Positions 8,872 through 18,461 of a stretch of DNA of 54,933 nt are shown piece by piece; the first letter of the stretch is position 1; each line of letters opens with the position of its first letter. The position numbers and the translations under genes are program-made. Source of the stretch: a bacterium (GTDB lineage: Bacteria > JAGOBX01); contig JAKPEO010000046.1 in the NCBI GenBank assembly GCA_029551925.1, positions 1 to 54,933 on the forward strand, written 5' to 3'. The notes beneath the pieces were generated by a model. It saw nothing but the letters and a program-made list of their open reading frames with translations. It was not told the origin of the DNA and did not search any database.

Positions 8872-11093
8872 ATACAAAAAAAGAACAAATAATTTACGGG
8901 CTGATTCTTTTAATTTTTTTTTGCTGGCTATATTTTGTGATTATTAGGTTGATTACACCGGAATCTTTTTTAAATAATTTCTTTTATTTTTTTAGTTTTA
9001 ATTTTTTTATTCAATTTTTTGGATTTTTAAAAAAAATTTTTTTTTCGATACTGACGATTTTCTGGTTTTTTATTTTTTTTGTTGTCGCATATTTTTACGG
9101 CAATTTAATTGTCCGCAAATTAAATTTAAGATTAACAAAATCAGAAAAAATATTTTATTCAATTGCATTTGGTTTTTTGGCAATTGTTTATTTTACCGCA
9201 ATTTTCGGATTTTGCGGATTATTATATAAATTATTTTTCCGCATTATTTTCTGTATTTTATTTTTAATAGCATTTGCTAATTTAATAAAAAAAATCAAAA
9301 TTTACAGCGCTGCGTTAGTTGACTATTCAAAAGAAATAATTTTAAAAATCAACATATATCAAAAAATAGTTATTTTAGCGGTTTTGCCGATTGTATTAGT
9401 TAATATTTTAATGAGTATTTCACCTGAAATTTTTTATGATTCATTAGTATACCATTTGTCCGCGCCGAATTATTATATTATGCATCGCAAAATCGTTAAG
9501 ATTGAATATTTGATGCATTCTAATTTTCCGTTGAATCAGCAAATGCTAAATATGCTCGCAATGCTGCTTGATACTGAAATACTCGCTAAATTGATACATT
9601 GTTCGATGTTTATAATGAGCGCGATAATTTTGTTTTTGACCGCTAAAAAATTTTTTTCAATAGATATTGCGCTATTGTCAAGTATTGTATTTTACGCTAT
9701 TCCGATGCTGGCGTTTAATAGTTGGACTTGTGGTAATGACGCGGCGTTAACATTTTATTTTTGTTTGTTTTTAAATGCTGCGCTGAATTATCTGGATTCT
9801 TCAGATGCTAAAATATTAGCGTTTTGTGGATTATTGGCAGGCGCGTGTATTGCTGTGAAATATACAGGGATTTTTTCTGTTAGCGGATTATGCGCAATTT
9901 TAGTTTTATTTATAATCTTGAAAAAAGAAAAGTTAAAAATCAAATTAAAAAAACTGTTTTGGTTTTTTATTTTTTTGATAATGCCGATGATGCCTTGGCT
10001 GATTAAGAATTATATATTTGTTAATAATCCGATATATCCGTTTTTATATAGTATTTTTGGTGATTATCAATTAAAGGAGTTCGGCGGCGGCGGAAATATT
10101 ATGAATACTCCGCTGAATATTTTTACTTTTTCTTTCAAGAAAATATTTTTAGTGTTTTGGGACAATACTAACAATGAGCCGATAGGTATAATATTTATTT
10201 CGCTCTTGCCTTTAATATTTTTGTATTTGCATAAAAATAAGAAATTATTAATATTATTTTTAGGATTTATAATATCTTATTTTTTATGGTTTTTAGGCAC
10301 ACCGCAATTTCGTTATATTTTGCCGTGTTTTGCAATATTATCAATATTAATCGCATATAGTTTTAGCGAATTATCAAATAAAATTAAGAGTTTGTATTTA
10401 TTGATGGCTGTGTTAGTTATTATTAATTTTTTTTGTTATAATACAGCGCTTTATAAAAATATAAAAATTGCAGATTATTATTTAGCAAAAGAAAATAAAG
10501 ACGAATATTTATCTAAACAGCGTGCATTGTATCCTGTGCCGCCGTATCCTGCTATAAAATGGATTAATGATAATCTTGCTGATACCGCGTTAATTTTATT
10601 TATTGGCGAGAGCAGACCATTTTATATGCAACGTAAATATATTTCTTATTCAGTTGAAAATAATCGTCAGCCGCTGATTGAATATTTAAAAAAATCAAAT
10701 AATAGCGGCGAATTTTATGATCTTTTAAAACTCAAAAAAATTACGCATTTTTTAGTAAATTATAAAGAAGCGATTAGAGTAAATAAAGGATATGACACTT
10801 TTTATTGGGATGATAAAGACCGCAAAATTTTTAAAGAATTTTGGGATAACCATATAAAACTGCTTTATTTTAAAAAGAGCGTATATGTTTATGAAATTGT
10901 AGAAAAAAACAGCGACCAAAAAGTTGATAATTTATTGGAAATTTTGAGTATTTACGGCTGGCATAATAAAATTTTGTATGATTATTTTTATTCAAAAAAT
11001 ATGTATCTTAATTTAATAGACGAATTAGAAGTTTATCAAGATGCTGGATTTGACTGCGCTCAGCAAATTAGATATTTTAAAAACCAAATATAA
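8868..11093 (+). CDS. Large polytopic GT39/ArnT-like glycosyltransferase
   Basis: A 741-residue integral membrane protein with about a dozen hydrophobic segments and a soluble C-terminal domain from about residue 550. The periplasmic loop after the first membrane cluster reads SPEIFYDSLVYHLSAPNYY and carries the Asp expected in GT-C enzymes that use lipid-linked sugars. Later NSWTCGNDAALTFYF and GACIAVKYTGIF fit the same family. It starts within the last codons of the GT4 gene (ATGA-type overlap). The likely role is transfer of a sugar from a polyprenyl carrier to a surface molecule. There is no clear hit to a named member. Confidence 0.7.
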   Translation: MNTKKEQIIYGLILLIFFCWLYFVIIRLITPESFLNNFFYFFSFNFFIQFFGFLKKIFFSILTIFWFFIFFVVAYFYGNLIVRKLNLRLTKSEKIFYSIAFGFLAIVYFTAIFGFCGLLYKLFFRIIFCILFLIAFANLIKKIKIYSAALVDYSKEIILKINIYQKIVILAVLPIVLVNILMSISPEIFYDSLVYHLSAPNYYIMHRKIVKIEYLMHSNFPLNQQMLNMLAMLLDTEILAKLIHCSMFIMSAIILFLTAKKFFSIDIALLSSIVFYAIPMLAFNSWTCGNDAALTFYFCLFLNAALNYLDSSDAKILAFCGLLAGACIAVKYTGIFSVSGLCAILVLFIILKKEKLKIKLKKLFWFFIFLIMPMMPWLIKNYIFVNNPIYPFLYSIFGDYQLKEFGGGGNIMNTPLNIFTFSFKKIFLVFWDNTNNEPIGIIFISLLPLIFLYLHKNKKLLILFLGFIISYFLWFLGTPQFRYILPCFAILSILIAYSFSELSNKIKSLYLLMAVLVIINFFCYNTALYKNIKIADYYLAKENKDEYLSKQRALYPVPPYPAIKWINDNLADTALILFIGESRPFYMQRKYISYSVENNRQPLIEYLKKSNNSGEFYDLLKLKKITHFLVNYKEAIRVNKGYDTFYWDDKDRKIFKEFWDNHIKLLYFKKSVYVYEIVEKNSDQKVDNLLEILSIYGWHNKILYDYFYSKNMYLNLIDELEVYQDAGFDCAQQIRYFKNQI

Positions 11094-11300
11094 TTAAATG
11101 ATTTTTTTAGAAAATAATAAATAAAGAAAAGACACATTCGGCTCAAAAAAATATTCTTTCTGGTTAATATCTATCGCTTAATTTTTTGGAATAATTTATG
11201 ATTGCATTCGTTATTTATTTTTCAATAAAAAAATCTTGACATATAAAATTATATTAAATATTATTAGCCGACAAAAATTATTTTTTAGAATTTAAAAGAG
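11094..11300. other. Intergenic region with the lepA promoter
   Basis: These 207 bases are very AT-rich and hold no gene. The only supportable element is the sigma70-type promoter at 11236-11264. No hairpin with a T-run was found after the GT39-like gene. Confidence 0.6.
11236..11264 (+). promoter_or_regulatory. Sigma70-type promoter of the lepA operon
   Basis: A perfect TTGACA (11236-11241) and TATTAT (11259-11264) are separated by 17 bases, 37 bases upstream of the lepA ATG. No other good promoter was seen before nusA, so this may drive the whole run to 21959. Confidence 0.65.
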
Positions 11301-13085
11301 ATGAAAGATACAACAAAAATACGGAATTTTTCGATTATTGCGCATATAGATCACGGAAAATCTACGCTTGCTGATAGATTGATAGAAGTGACAAAGACAG
11401 TAGATAGTAGGCAGATGCGCGAACAATTATTAGACGATATGGATTTAGAGCGCGAGCGCGGGATAACTATAAAAGCAAAGACGATCAGATTAAATTATAA
11501 AGATTATCAATTAAATCTAATAGATACTCCCGGTCATGTAGATTTTAGTTATGAAGTTTCGCGCAGTTTATCAGCGTCCGAAGGCGCACTTTTGATAGTT
11601 GACGCTACGCAAGGCGTAGAAGCGCAAACAATAGCCAATCTGTATTTAGCAATTGATAATGGTTTGGAAATAATTCCTGTCATTAATAAAATAGATATGC
11701 CGAGCGCAGATGTTGAGCGCACAATTAATCAATTAATAGAATTAGGGCTTGATGTTGATAATGTTGTCGCTGTCAGCGCTAAGACTGGCGAGAATGTTGA
11801 AAAAATATTAGATCTGATAATAGATAAAATTCCAGCGCCAAAAATCAAAGACGAGCCGGATAAATTGAAAGCGCTTATTTTTGATTCGCATTATGACACA
11901 TATAAAGGCGTGATTTTATATTTGCGTTTGATAAGTGGAGAAATCAAGAAAAACGATAAGATTAAATTAATGGCTACTGATAGAAATTATGTAGTTCAAG
12001 AAGTAGGAATATTCAAACCAGAAATGACGGAAGTTGATTCACTGCAAGCAGGTGAAGTAGGTTATTGTATTGCTGGCATTAAGTTTTTGAATGAAGTAAA
12101 AATAGGCGATACTGTGACAGACGCGCAAAATCCTTGCGTTAATCCTTTGCCGGGTTTTAAAGAAGTTAAGCCGGTGGTATTCTGCGGATTTTATCCTGTT
12201 AATAATGATGATTTTGAGCAACTTCGCGATTCATTAGCAAAATTGCAATTAAATGATTCTGCGTTCACTTATATTCCCGAAACATCAGCGGCATTAGGTT
12301 TTGGTTTTAAATGTGGTTTTTTAGGACTGCTGCATTTAGAGATAGTAGCAGAGCGATTAAATCGCGAATTTGATATTCAGATAGTAATGACAACTCCGAG
12401 CGTTTTATATAAGATCGAGACAGAAGACGGAGAATTTATTGAAATTGATTCAGCGCATAAATTGCCAGAACCTTCAAAATTTATAAGAATATACGAGCCG
12501 TATATTAAAGCCACGATTATTGTGCTTGACGAATATGTTGGCAATGTAATGAAATTAGTTGAAGATTATCGCGCTGAATATGTAAAGATGGAATATATCG
12601 GAACAAATAAAGTTATATTAGAATATGAATTTCCGTTGAGTGAAATCATAATTGATTTTTATGATAAATTGAAATCAGTGACAAAGGGCTATGGTTCGTT
12701 TGATTATGAGATGAGCGGATATAAACCTTCGGATTTAGTGAAATTAACTATATTAATTAACAACGAGCCGGTTGATGCAATGGCTATTATAGTGCATAAA
12801 GATAAAGCATACGAGCGCGGTAAAGCGTTAGTTGAAAGATTAAAAGAACTTATTCCACGTCAGCAAATAGCGATACCTATTCAAGCTGCGATTGGTTCGA
12901 GAATAATAGCGCGCGAAACTATCAAGGCATTCAGAAAAGATGTATTAGCAAGATGTTATGGCGGCGATGTTACAAGAAAACGCAAATTACTCGAAAAGCA
13001 AAAAGAAGGCAAAAAGAAAATGAAACAAATCGGCAGTGTGACTATCCCAAAAGACGCATTTATGGCAGCCTTGAAATTAAAATAA
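11301..13085 (+). CDS. lepA: Elongation factor 4 (back-translocating GTPase LepA)
   Basis: LepA is a ribosome-associated GTPase acting in translation under stress and in 30S biogenesis. The 594 residues are full length. G1 is AHIDHGKSTLADRL, switch I RERGITIKAKTIRL, G3 DTPGHVDF, G4 NKIDMP. The LepA-specific C-terminal domain is recognisable by GGDVTRKRKLLEKQKEGKKK near the end. The start ATG follows AAAAGAG and the promoter at 11236. It is 7 bp upstream of an ELP3-like radical SAM gene. Confidence 0.97.
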   Translation: MKDTTKIRNFSIIAHIDHGKSTLADRLIEVTKTVDSRQMREQLLDDMDLERERGITIKAKTIRLNYKDYQLNLIDTPGHVDFSYEVSRSLSASEGALLIVDATQGVEAQTIANLYLAIDNGLEIIPVINKIDMPSADVERTINQLIELGLDVDNVVAVSAKTGENVEKILDLIIDKIPAPKIKDEPDKLKALIFDSHYDTYKGVILYLRLISGEIKKNDKIKLMATDRNYVVQEVGIFKPEMTEVDSLQAGEVGYCIAGIKFLNEVKIGDTVTDAQNPCVNPLPGFKEVKPVVFCGFYPVNNDDFEQLRDSLAKLQLNDSAFTYIPETSAALGFGFKCGFLGLLHLEIVAERLNREFDIQIVMTTPSVLYKIETEDGEFIEIDSAHKLPEPSKFIRIYEPYIKATIIVLDEYVGNVMKLVEDYRAEYVKMEYIGTNKVILEYEFPLSEIIIDFYDKLKSVTKGYGSFDYEMSGYKPSDLVKLTILINNEPVDAMAIIVHKDKAYERGKALVERLKELIPRQQIAIPIQAAIGSRIIARETIKAFRKDVLARCYGGDVTRKRKLLEKQKEGKKKMKQIGSVTIPKDAFMAALKLK

Positions 13086-13092
13086 TTTTTTA

Positions 13093-14133
13093 ATGAAAAA
13101 AAACGTTTTTCAAAAAAAACACAAAATTTTTCCGATTTTTTTGCCGTTTTTGGGTTGCAAAAATAAATGCGTATATTGCAATCAAAACAAAATTACAAAT
13201 TTAACAATTTCAGATTTAGAAAATTTTTTAGAAGAGAAAATTAAAGAGATAATTATTCAAAAAAATAATATAGATGAAATAGCGCTTTATGGCAGCAGTT
13301 TTACAGGATTGGCTATAAGCGAGCAAGAGAAAATATTGCGCTTGATAAATAATAAAATTTCGGATATAAAATTGCGAATATCCACATATCCAGAATTCAT
13401 TAATTTTGATATTTTGAAATTATTGTATGATTATAATGTTCGGACTATTGAATTAGGCGCGCAGATATTAGATGATATTGTTTTAAAAAAAATTGGCAGA
13501 ACTTATAATGTTAAATTAGTGGAAGAAGTTTGCGATCAAATCAAAAAACTTGATTTTAAATTAGGGCTACAAATAATTATTGGGTTACCGTATAGCGATA
13601 AGACAAAAGAATTAGAGACAATAGAAAAAATAAAAAAAATACAGACGGATTATTTAAGAATATATCCATTAGTGATTGTAAAAGATACAGAATTAGCGAA
13701 AATGTTTGAGAGCGGCGAATATATGCCGTTGACGCTTGATGAGATAATAGATAGATGCTCTGAAATATTAGAAAATTTAGAAGATACGAATATTAGAGTG
13801 ATACGAATAGGATTGCATTCAGAAGCGGCATTCACAGAAAATGATATTGTTTGGAAAGCGGCGTATCATCCGGCACTTGGCGAACTTGTAAAATCCGAAT
13901 ATGTTTATCGCAAAATAAAAAAAATAAAAAACAATTGCAATTTCGATAAAATTAAAATAAAATATTTTTCTGCTTTTCGAAGCATTATATTTGGTCAAAA
14001 TAAAAGATATTTTGAAAAATATAAAAATATAGGGATTGAAGAGTTTGAGAGCGCGGCAGAATTATCAAAAGATGAAATTTTGATATGTTCTGACAGCGAA
14101 AAAAAAATAGCAGAAATAAAAATTAAATTTTGA
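13093..14133 (+). CDS. ELP3-like radical SAM protein
   Basis: A 346-residue radical SAM enzyme with C22, C26 and C29 (GCKNKCVYCNQ). The order of later motifs (ALYGSSFTGL, RISTYPEFINFDIL, IELGAQILDDIVLKKIGR, LQIIIGLPYSDKTKE, RIYPLVIVKDTELA) matches the bacterial ELP3-related family of unassigned function often found near translation or chromosome genes. There is no acetyltransferase domain at the C-terminus, so it is not a full ELP3. It is 7 bp after lepA and is presumably cotranscribed with it. The C-terminal YHPALGELVKSEY is typical of the family. Confidence 0.82.
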   Translation: MKKNVFQKKHKIFPIFLPFLGCKNKCVYCNQNKITNLTISDLENFLEEKIKEIIIQKNNIDEIALYGSSFTGLAISEQEKILRLINNKISDIKLRISTYPEFINFDILKLLYDYNVRTIELGAQILDDIVLKKIGRTYNVKLVEEVCDQIKKLDFKLGLQIIIGLPYSDKTKELETIEKIKKIQTDYLRIYPLVIVKDTELAKMFESGEYMPLTLDEIIDRCSEILENLEDTNIRVIRIGLHSEAAFTENDIVWKAAYHPALGELVKSEYVYRKIKKIKNNCNFDKIKIKYFSAFRSIIFGQNKRYFEKYKNIGIEEFESAAELSKDEILICSDSEKKIAEIKIKF

Positions 14134-14152
14134 AAAATAGGAGCGTGCAAAA

Positions 14153-15307
14153 ATGGATTATTTTTTAACAGAAGAACAATTGGAGATAAAAAAATTAGCA
14201 AGACAGATAGTTGAAGAAAAAATTATTCCACAGCGCGAACATTTTGACAGAGAAAACGAATTTCCTTGGGAAATAGTAAAAACAATAGCGGCATCAGATT
14301 TTTTTAGAATATTTGTGCCAGAAGAGTATGAAGGGATGGGCGGCGGAGTATTAGATATGTCGCTTGTTACAGAAGAATTAAGTTATGGCTGCGGTGGTAT
14401 AGCGATTTGTTATGCTGCATCAGCATTAGGCGCATATCCGATAATTTTATATGGTAATGAAGAACAAAAGCGAAAATATTTACCTGTTATTGCATCAGGC
14501 GAAAAATTAGCGGCATTTGCATTAACCGAACCAAATGCAGGCAGCGATGTTGCTAATATGCGAATGAGCGCAGTAAAAGAAGGCAATTATTATATTTTAA
14601 ATGGCACAAAGCAGTGGATAACAAATGGCGGCGAAGCTGATATTTATACTGTATTTGCAGTTACAAATCCAGAAAAAGGTGCGCGCGGTATAAGTTGTTT
14701 TATAGTAGAAAAAGGCACGCCCGGTTTTACATTCGGTAAAAAAGAAGATAAATTAGGGATACGCGCATCAGCTACGCGCGAGTTAATTTTTCAAGATTGT
14801 AAAGTGCCGGTAGAAAATTTATTAGCAAAAGAAGGCCGCGGTTTTCTGATTGCAATGGCTACATTTGACAAATCGCGCACATCAGTTGGCGCGCAAGCAT
14901 TAGGCATAGCGCAAGCGGCATTAGACGAAGCAGTAAAATATTCAAAAGAGCGCGTGCAATTCGGCGCGCCGATTTCGAGTTTTCAAGCGATACAGTTTAT
15001 GCTTGCTGATATGGCGATGCAAATAGAAGCAGCGCGCTCGTTAGTATATTCAGTTGCGCGTTATATAGATTCAGGCGCAAAATCAGTGAGTAAAGAAGCG
15101 GCGATGGCAAAGGCATTTGCAAGCGATGTAGCGATGAAAGTAACAATCGATGCAATTCAAGTGCTCGGCGGCTATGGTTATATGAAAGAATATCCTGTCG
15201 AAAAAATGATGCGCGATGCAAAAATCACGCAAATTTACGAAGGCACAAATCAGATACAACGTTTGATAATTGCAAGTCATCTAATAAAAGAAATGAGAGC
15301 GAAATAA
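14153..15307 (+). CDS. Acyl-CoA dehydrogenase (short/medium chain type)
   Basis: A 384-residue FAD flavoprotein oxidising acyl-CoA to enoyl-CoA. The family signatures ALTEPNAGSD (FAD/substrate loop), QWITNGG, and VLGGYGYMKEYPVEKMMRDA are intact, and the catalytic base is Glu363 in YEGTNQIQR, the position used by butyryl- and medium-chain enzymes. AGGAGCG lies just upstream of the ATG. No etfAB or enoyl-CoA hydratase is adjacent, so the partner electron carrier is elsewhere. It lies between the radical SAM gene and an aminotransferase in one run of plus-strand genes. Chain length cannot be told from sequence. Confidence 0.93.
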   Translation: MDYFLTEEQLEIKKLARQIVEEKIIPQREHFDRENEFPWEIVKTIAASDFFRIFVPEEYEGMGGGVLDMSLVTEELSYGCGGIAICYAASALGAYPIILYGNEEQKRKYLPVIASGEKLAAFALTEPNAGSDVANMRMSAVKEGNYYILNGTKQWITNGGEADIYTVFAVTNPEKGARGISCFIVEKGTPGFTFGKKEDKLGIRASATRELIFQDCKVPVENLLAKEGRGFLIAMATFDKSRTSVGAQALGIAQAALDEAVKYSKERVQFGAPISSFQAIQFMLADMAMQIEAARSLVYSVARYIDSGAKSVSKEAAMAKAFASDVAMKVTIDAIQVLGGYGYMKEYPVEKMMRDAKITQIYEGTNQIQRLIIASHLIKEMRAK

Positions 15308-15356
15308 AACCAAAAAAATAATAAAAAAAATATTTTTAGGAGTTGAAATTAAAATT

Positions 15357-16535
15357 ATGAAACTTGCAGACAGATTAGGGTTGATTCCGCCGTATTTATT
15401 TATGCAATTACGGCAGAAGATAAATAAAGCTAAAGCAGAAGGCAAAGATGTTATAAGTTTAGGCGTAGGCGATCCTGTTGAGCCGACGCCGCGCGAAGTA
15501 GTAGAAGAACTTTATCGCGCTGCGCAAGATCCAGAAAATCATCATTATCCGACAGACGAAGAAAAAGGGATGCTGTCATTTAGAAAAGCAGTGGCAGCTT
15601 GGTATTTAAGAAAATACGGTGTATCCGTTGATCCCGCGACAGAAGTATTGGGATTGATAGGTTCAAAAGAGGGCTGTCATCATTTTTGTTTGGCTGTAGT
15701 GAATCCCGGTGATTATGTGTTGATGACTGACCCGGGTTATCCAGCGTATCGTTCGAGTATTTTATTTGCTGGCGGCATTCCATATTCAATGCCGATGAAA
15801 GCGGAAAACAATTATTTTCCGAAATATGAAGATATACCGTCAGACATTTTAAAAAAAACAAAAGCAATGTTTTTATGTTATCCAAATAATCCGACTGGCG
15901 CTTGCGCGACAAAAGAATTTTTTGCTAAAACAGTAGAATTTGCCAAATCTTATAATATCGCGGTATGTCACGATTTTCCATACAGCGAAATTGTATTTGA
16001 CGGTTTTCGTTCGCCGAGTATATTATCAGTTGACGGTGCCAAAGATGTATGCGTAGAACTTAATTCATTATCAAAGCCGTATAATATGACCGGCTGGCGT
16101 ATAGGAATGGCGTTAGGCAATAAAGATTTAATTGCAGGTATTAGTAAAGTCAAGGAAAACACTGATTCCGGAGTATTTAATGCGATACAATTTGCGGCTA
16201 TTAAAGCTCTTGAATCCTGCGATAAGCATATACAAGAAAATATAAAAATTTACAATCATCGTAGAAAATTAGTGGTTGATATGCTTAATAAACACGGCTG
16301 GAATTATACGCCTCCAAAAGGCACATTTTATTTGTGGATCCCCACGCCCAAGAATATGAGCGCTATTGAATTCACTAATTTTTTATTTGACGAGTGTAAT
16401 GTTGTAGTAGCGCCGGGCTCGGCATACGGGCAATACGGCGAAGGATATATTCGCATTTCTGTTACTGTTCAAGAAGATAGATTAATTGAAGCTGTAAATA
16501 GAATAGATAAAGCCTTGACAAAATTGACAAAATAA
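15357..16535 (+). CDS. dapL: LL-diaminopimelate aminotransferase-like class I/II aminotransferase
   Basis: A 392-residue PLP enzyme of fold type I. The N-terminus ADRLGLIPPYLF with VISLGVGDPVEPTP and the PLP site SLSKPYNMTGWRIG (Lys240) match DapL-type enzymes that make LL-DAP directly from tetrahydrodipicolinate for lysine and peptidoglycan. YPNNPTGACA and RISVTV complete the class I/II signature. Related aspartate and alanine aminotransferases share most of these motifs, so the substrate is probable rather than certain. A good AGGAG precedes the ATG. No other dap gene is in the window. Confidence 0.78.
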   Translation: MKLADRLGLIPPYLFMQLRQKINKAKAEGKDVISLGVGDPVEPTPREVVEELYRAAQDPENHHYPTDEEKGMLSFRKAVAAWYLRKYGVSVDPATEVLGLIGSKEGCHHFCLAVVNPGDYVLMTDPGYPAYRSSILFAGGIPYSMPMKAENNYFPKYEDIPSDILKKTKAMFLCYPNNPTGACATKEFFAKTVEFAKSYNIAVCHDFPYSEIVFDGFRSPSILSVDGAKDVCVELNSLSKPYNMTGWRIGMALGNKDLIAGISKVKENTDSGVFNAIQFAAIKALESCDKHIQENIKIYNHRRKLVVDMLNKHGWNYTPPKGTFYLWIPTPKNMSAIEFTNFLFDECNVVVAPGSAYGQYGEGYIRISVTVQEDRLIEAVNRIDKALTKLTK

Positions 16536-16590
16536 TTATATTGCAAAAAAATAAATTTTAAAATTATATATTTTCGAGGTGTAAAAATTT

Positions 16591-17316
16591 ATGTCAGGAC
16601 ATTCGAAGTGGCATTCAATACGGCATAAGAAAGCGGCTGTTGATGCAAAACGCGGTAAAATGTTTACAAAGTTAATTCGTGAAATTCAGGTTGCTGCGCG
16701 AATCGGCGGCGGCGATCCAGAAGCTAACCCGAAATTACGCACACTTGTTTTAAATGCTAAAAGTATGAATATGCCGAAAGAAAATATTGAAAAAGCGATA
16801 AAAAAAGGCACTGGCGAATTAGAAGGCGTGAATTATGAAGAAAAAAAATATGAGGGGTATGGTCCGGGCGGAGTCGCTATACTTGTAGAGACATTGACAG
16901 ATAATCCTAATCGCACGACTTCTGAGGTTCGTCATATTTTTTCTAAATATGGTGGAAATTTAGGGACTTCTGGTTCTGTTGCTTGGATGTTTGAAAATAA
17001 AGGAGTAATTGTGCTTGATGCCAATAAATACAAAGAAGAAGAAATTTTTGAAATGGTAATAGATGCAAATATTGATAATATCGAGAAACAAGAAGATAGT
17101 TTGGTAATTACTGTCCCATTAGAGAATTTCAATCAAGCGCGAGAAATACTTGAAAAGAATAAAATTGAAATGATTAGCGCAGATACCGAATATATTATTA
17201 AGACCAAAGCAGATGTTGATAATGAAACAATAGAAAAAGTGGCGAAATTAGTAGAAAAACTTGAAGAATTAGACGATGTTCAAGATGTATATGCTAATGT
17301 AGATTTGCCAGAATAA
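16591..17316 (+). CDS. yebC: YebC/PmpR family translation or transcription factor
   Basis: A 241-residue member of the YebC family, starting with the invariant MSGHSKWHSIRHKKAAVDAKRG (given here as the opening SGHSKWHSI). YGPGGVAILVETLTDNPNRT and GNLGTSGSVAWMF are the other family blocks. Members act as DNA-binding regulators or, as more recently reported, relieve ribosome stalling. GAGGTG lies 10-15 bases before the ATG. It is often next to ruvC; here it is followed by an aminotransferase instead. Confidence 0.95.
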   Translation: MSGHSKWHSIRHKKAAVDAKRGKMFTKLIREIQVAARIGGGDPEANPKLRTLVLNAKSMNMPKENIEKAIKKGTGELEGVNYEEKKYEGYGPGGVAILVETLTDNPNRTTSEVRHIFSKYGGNLGTSGSVAWMFENKGVIVLDANKYKEEEIFEMVIDANIDNIEKQEDSLVITVPLENFNQAREILEKNKIEMISADTEYIIKTKADVDNETIEKVAKLVEKLEELDDVQDVYANVDLPE

Positions 17317-17336
17317 TTTTTTTGACAATTATTAAT

Positions 17337-18461
17337 ATGGAATTTTATTTACATAATTTGGACGACGCTGATATAAACGAAGTCGTGCAAGTATTAAAAT
17401 CGCCGTTTTTGACAACTGGTAATGTCACAAAATTATTTGAAGAAAGATTCTCTGAATATTTAAAAGTAAAAGATGCAGTTGGCGTTACCAGTTGCACTGC
17501 CGCTTTGCATCTTGGAATATTGGCGTGCGATATAGGCGCTGGCGACGAAGTAATAACTACGCCATTAAGTTTTGTCGCCACTTCTAATGCTATTTTGCAT
17601 ACAGGCGCAAAGCCAATATTTGTCGATATAGATGAAGAAACTGGCAATATAAATATTGATTTAATAGAAGAAAAAATCACAAATCGGACAAAAGCGATTA
17701 TTCCAGTTCATTTATATGGCAATCTCTGCGATATGAAAAAACTTTCTGGACTTGCTAAAAAATACAATTTAAAAATAATTTCAGATTGCGCGCATTCATT
17801 AGAATCTGAACGAGACGGCTATAATTCTGCGGCATTTTGCGATGTGGCGTGTTATAGTTTTTATGCTACTAAAAATCTTACAAGCGGCGAAGGCGGCGCA
17901 GCGGCTACAAACGACGAGCAGATAGCTGATAGGTTGAGAATATTAAGATTACACGGTATGAGCAAATCAGCGATTGATAGATATACAAAAAAATATGAAC
18001 ATTATGATGTTATTGAAATCGGTTGGAAATATAATATGGATAATATTCACGCGGCGTTGCTTGTTAATCAAATTTATAGATTAGGCGATTTGCTTGCAAA
18101 ACGAAAAAAATTATATGAGAAATATATTAACGCGTTATCTGATATTAAATCAATAAGTTTTCCCAAAATTGAAGAAGGGGTAAAGTCCGCATATCATTTA
18201 TTTGTTATTAAAGTTAATGATTATAAAAAACGCGATTATTATCTAAAAAAAATTCAAGATGAAAATATACCTATAGCTGTAAATTTTAATCCTATCCATT
18301 TAATGACCGCATATCGAAAATTATTTGGCTATAAAGAAGGCGATTTTCCAGCGGCTGAAAAATTCGGCGCTTCTGTTATCACTCTTCCTTTTTATGTTAA
18401 ATTATCAAAAACTGATATAAATTTTATAATTGAAAAATTGCATAAAATTTTCAATGACTGA
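17337..18461 (+). CDS. DegT/DnrJ/EryC1/StrS family sugar aminotransferase
   Basis: A PLP-dependent aminotransferase of nucleotide-linked keto-sugars, 374 residues from the ATG at 17337. A TTG at 17322 would add five residues, with no better ribosome-binding site. The PLP lysine is Lys179 in SFYATKNLTSGEGG, and TSCTAALHLGILA and PVHLYGNLCDM are family motifs. Homologues include ArnB, PseC and LegC, which make amino sugars for lipid A or nonulosonic acids. With a Maf protein and flagellin nearby, a PseC/LegC-type role is attractive but unproven. It overlaps the FAD-oxidase gene downstream by 8 bp. Confidence 0.88.
   Translation: MEFYLHNLDDADINEVVQVLKSPFLTTGNVTKLFEERFSEYLKVKDAVGVTSCTAALHLGILACDIGAGDEVITTPLSFVATSNAILHTGAKPIFVDIDEETGNINIDLIEEKITNRTKAIIPVHLYGNLCDMKKLSGLAKKYNLKIISDCAHSLESERDGYNSAAFCDVACYSFYATKNLTSGEGGAAATNDEQIADRLRILRLHGMSKSAIDRYTKKYEHYDVIEIGWKYNMDNIHAALLVNQIYRLGDLLAKRKKLYEKYINALSDIKSISFPKIEEGVKSAYHLFVIKVNDYKKRDYYLKKIQDENIPIAVNFNPIHLMTAYRKLFGYKEGDFPAAEKFGASVITLPFYVKLSKTDINFIIEKLHKIFND

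Noticed and set aside
12890-12910. A GGTTCGA string that looks like a tRNA T-loop
   Set aside because: It lies inside lepA, in the expected reading frame, and no acceptor or anticodon stem can be built around it.
17322-17336. TTG start for the DegT aminotransferase adding five residues
   Set aside because: No ribosome-binding site favours it, and the ATG at 17337 gives the usual family N-terminus; the matter is small and not fully settled.
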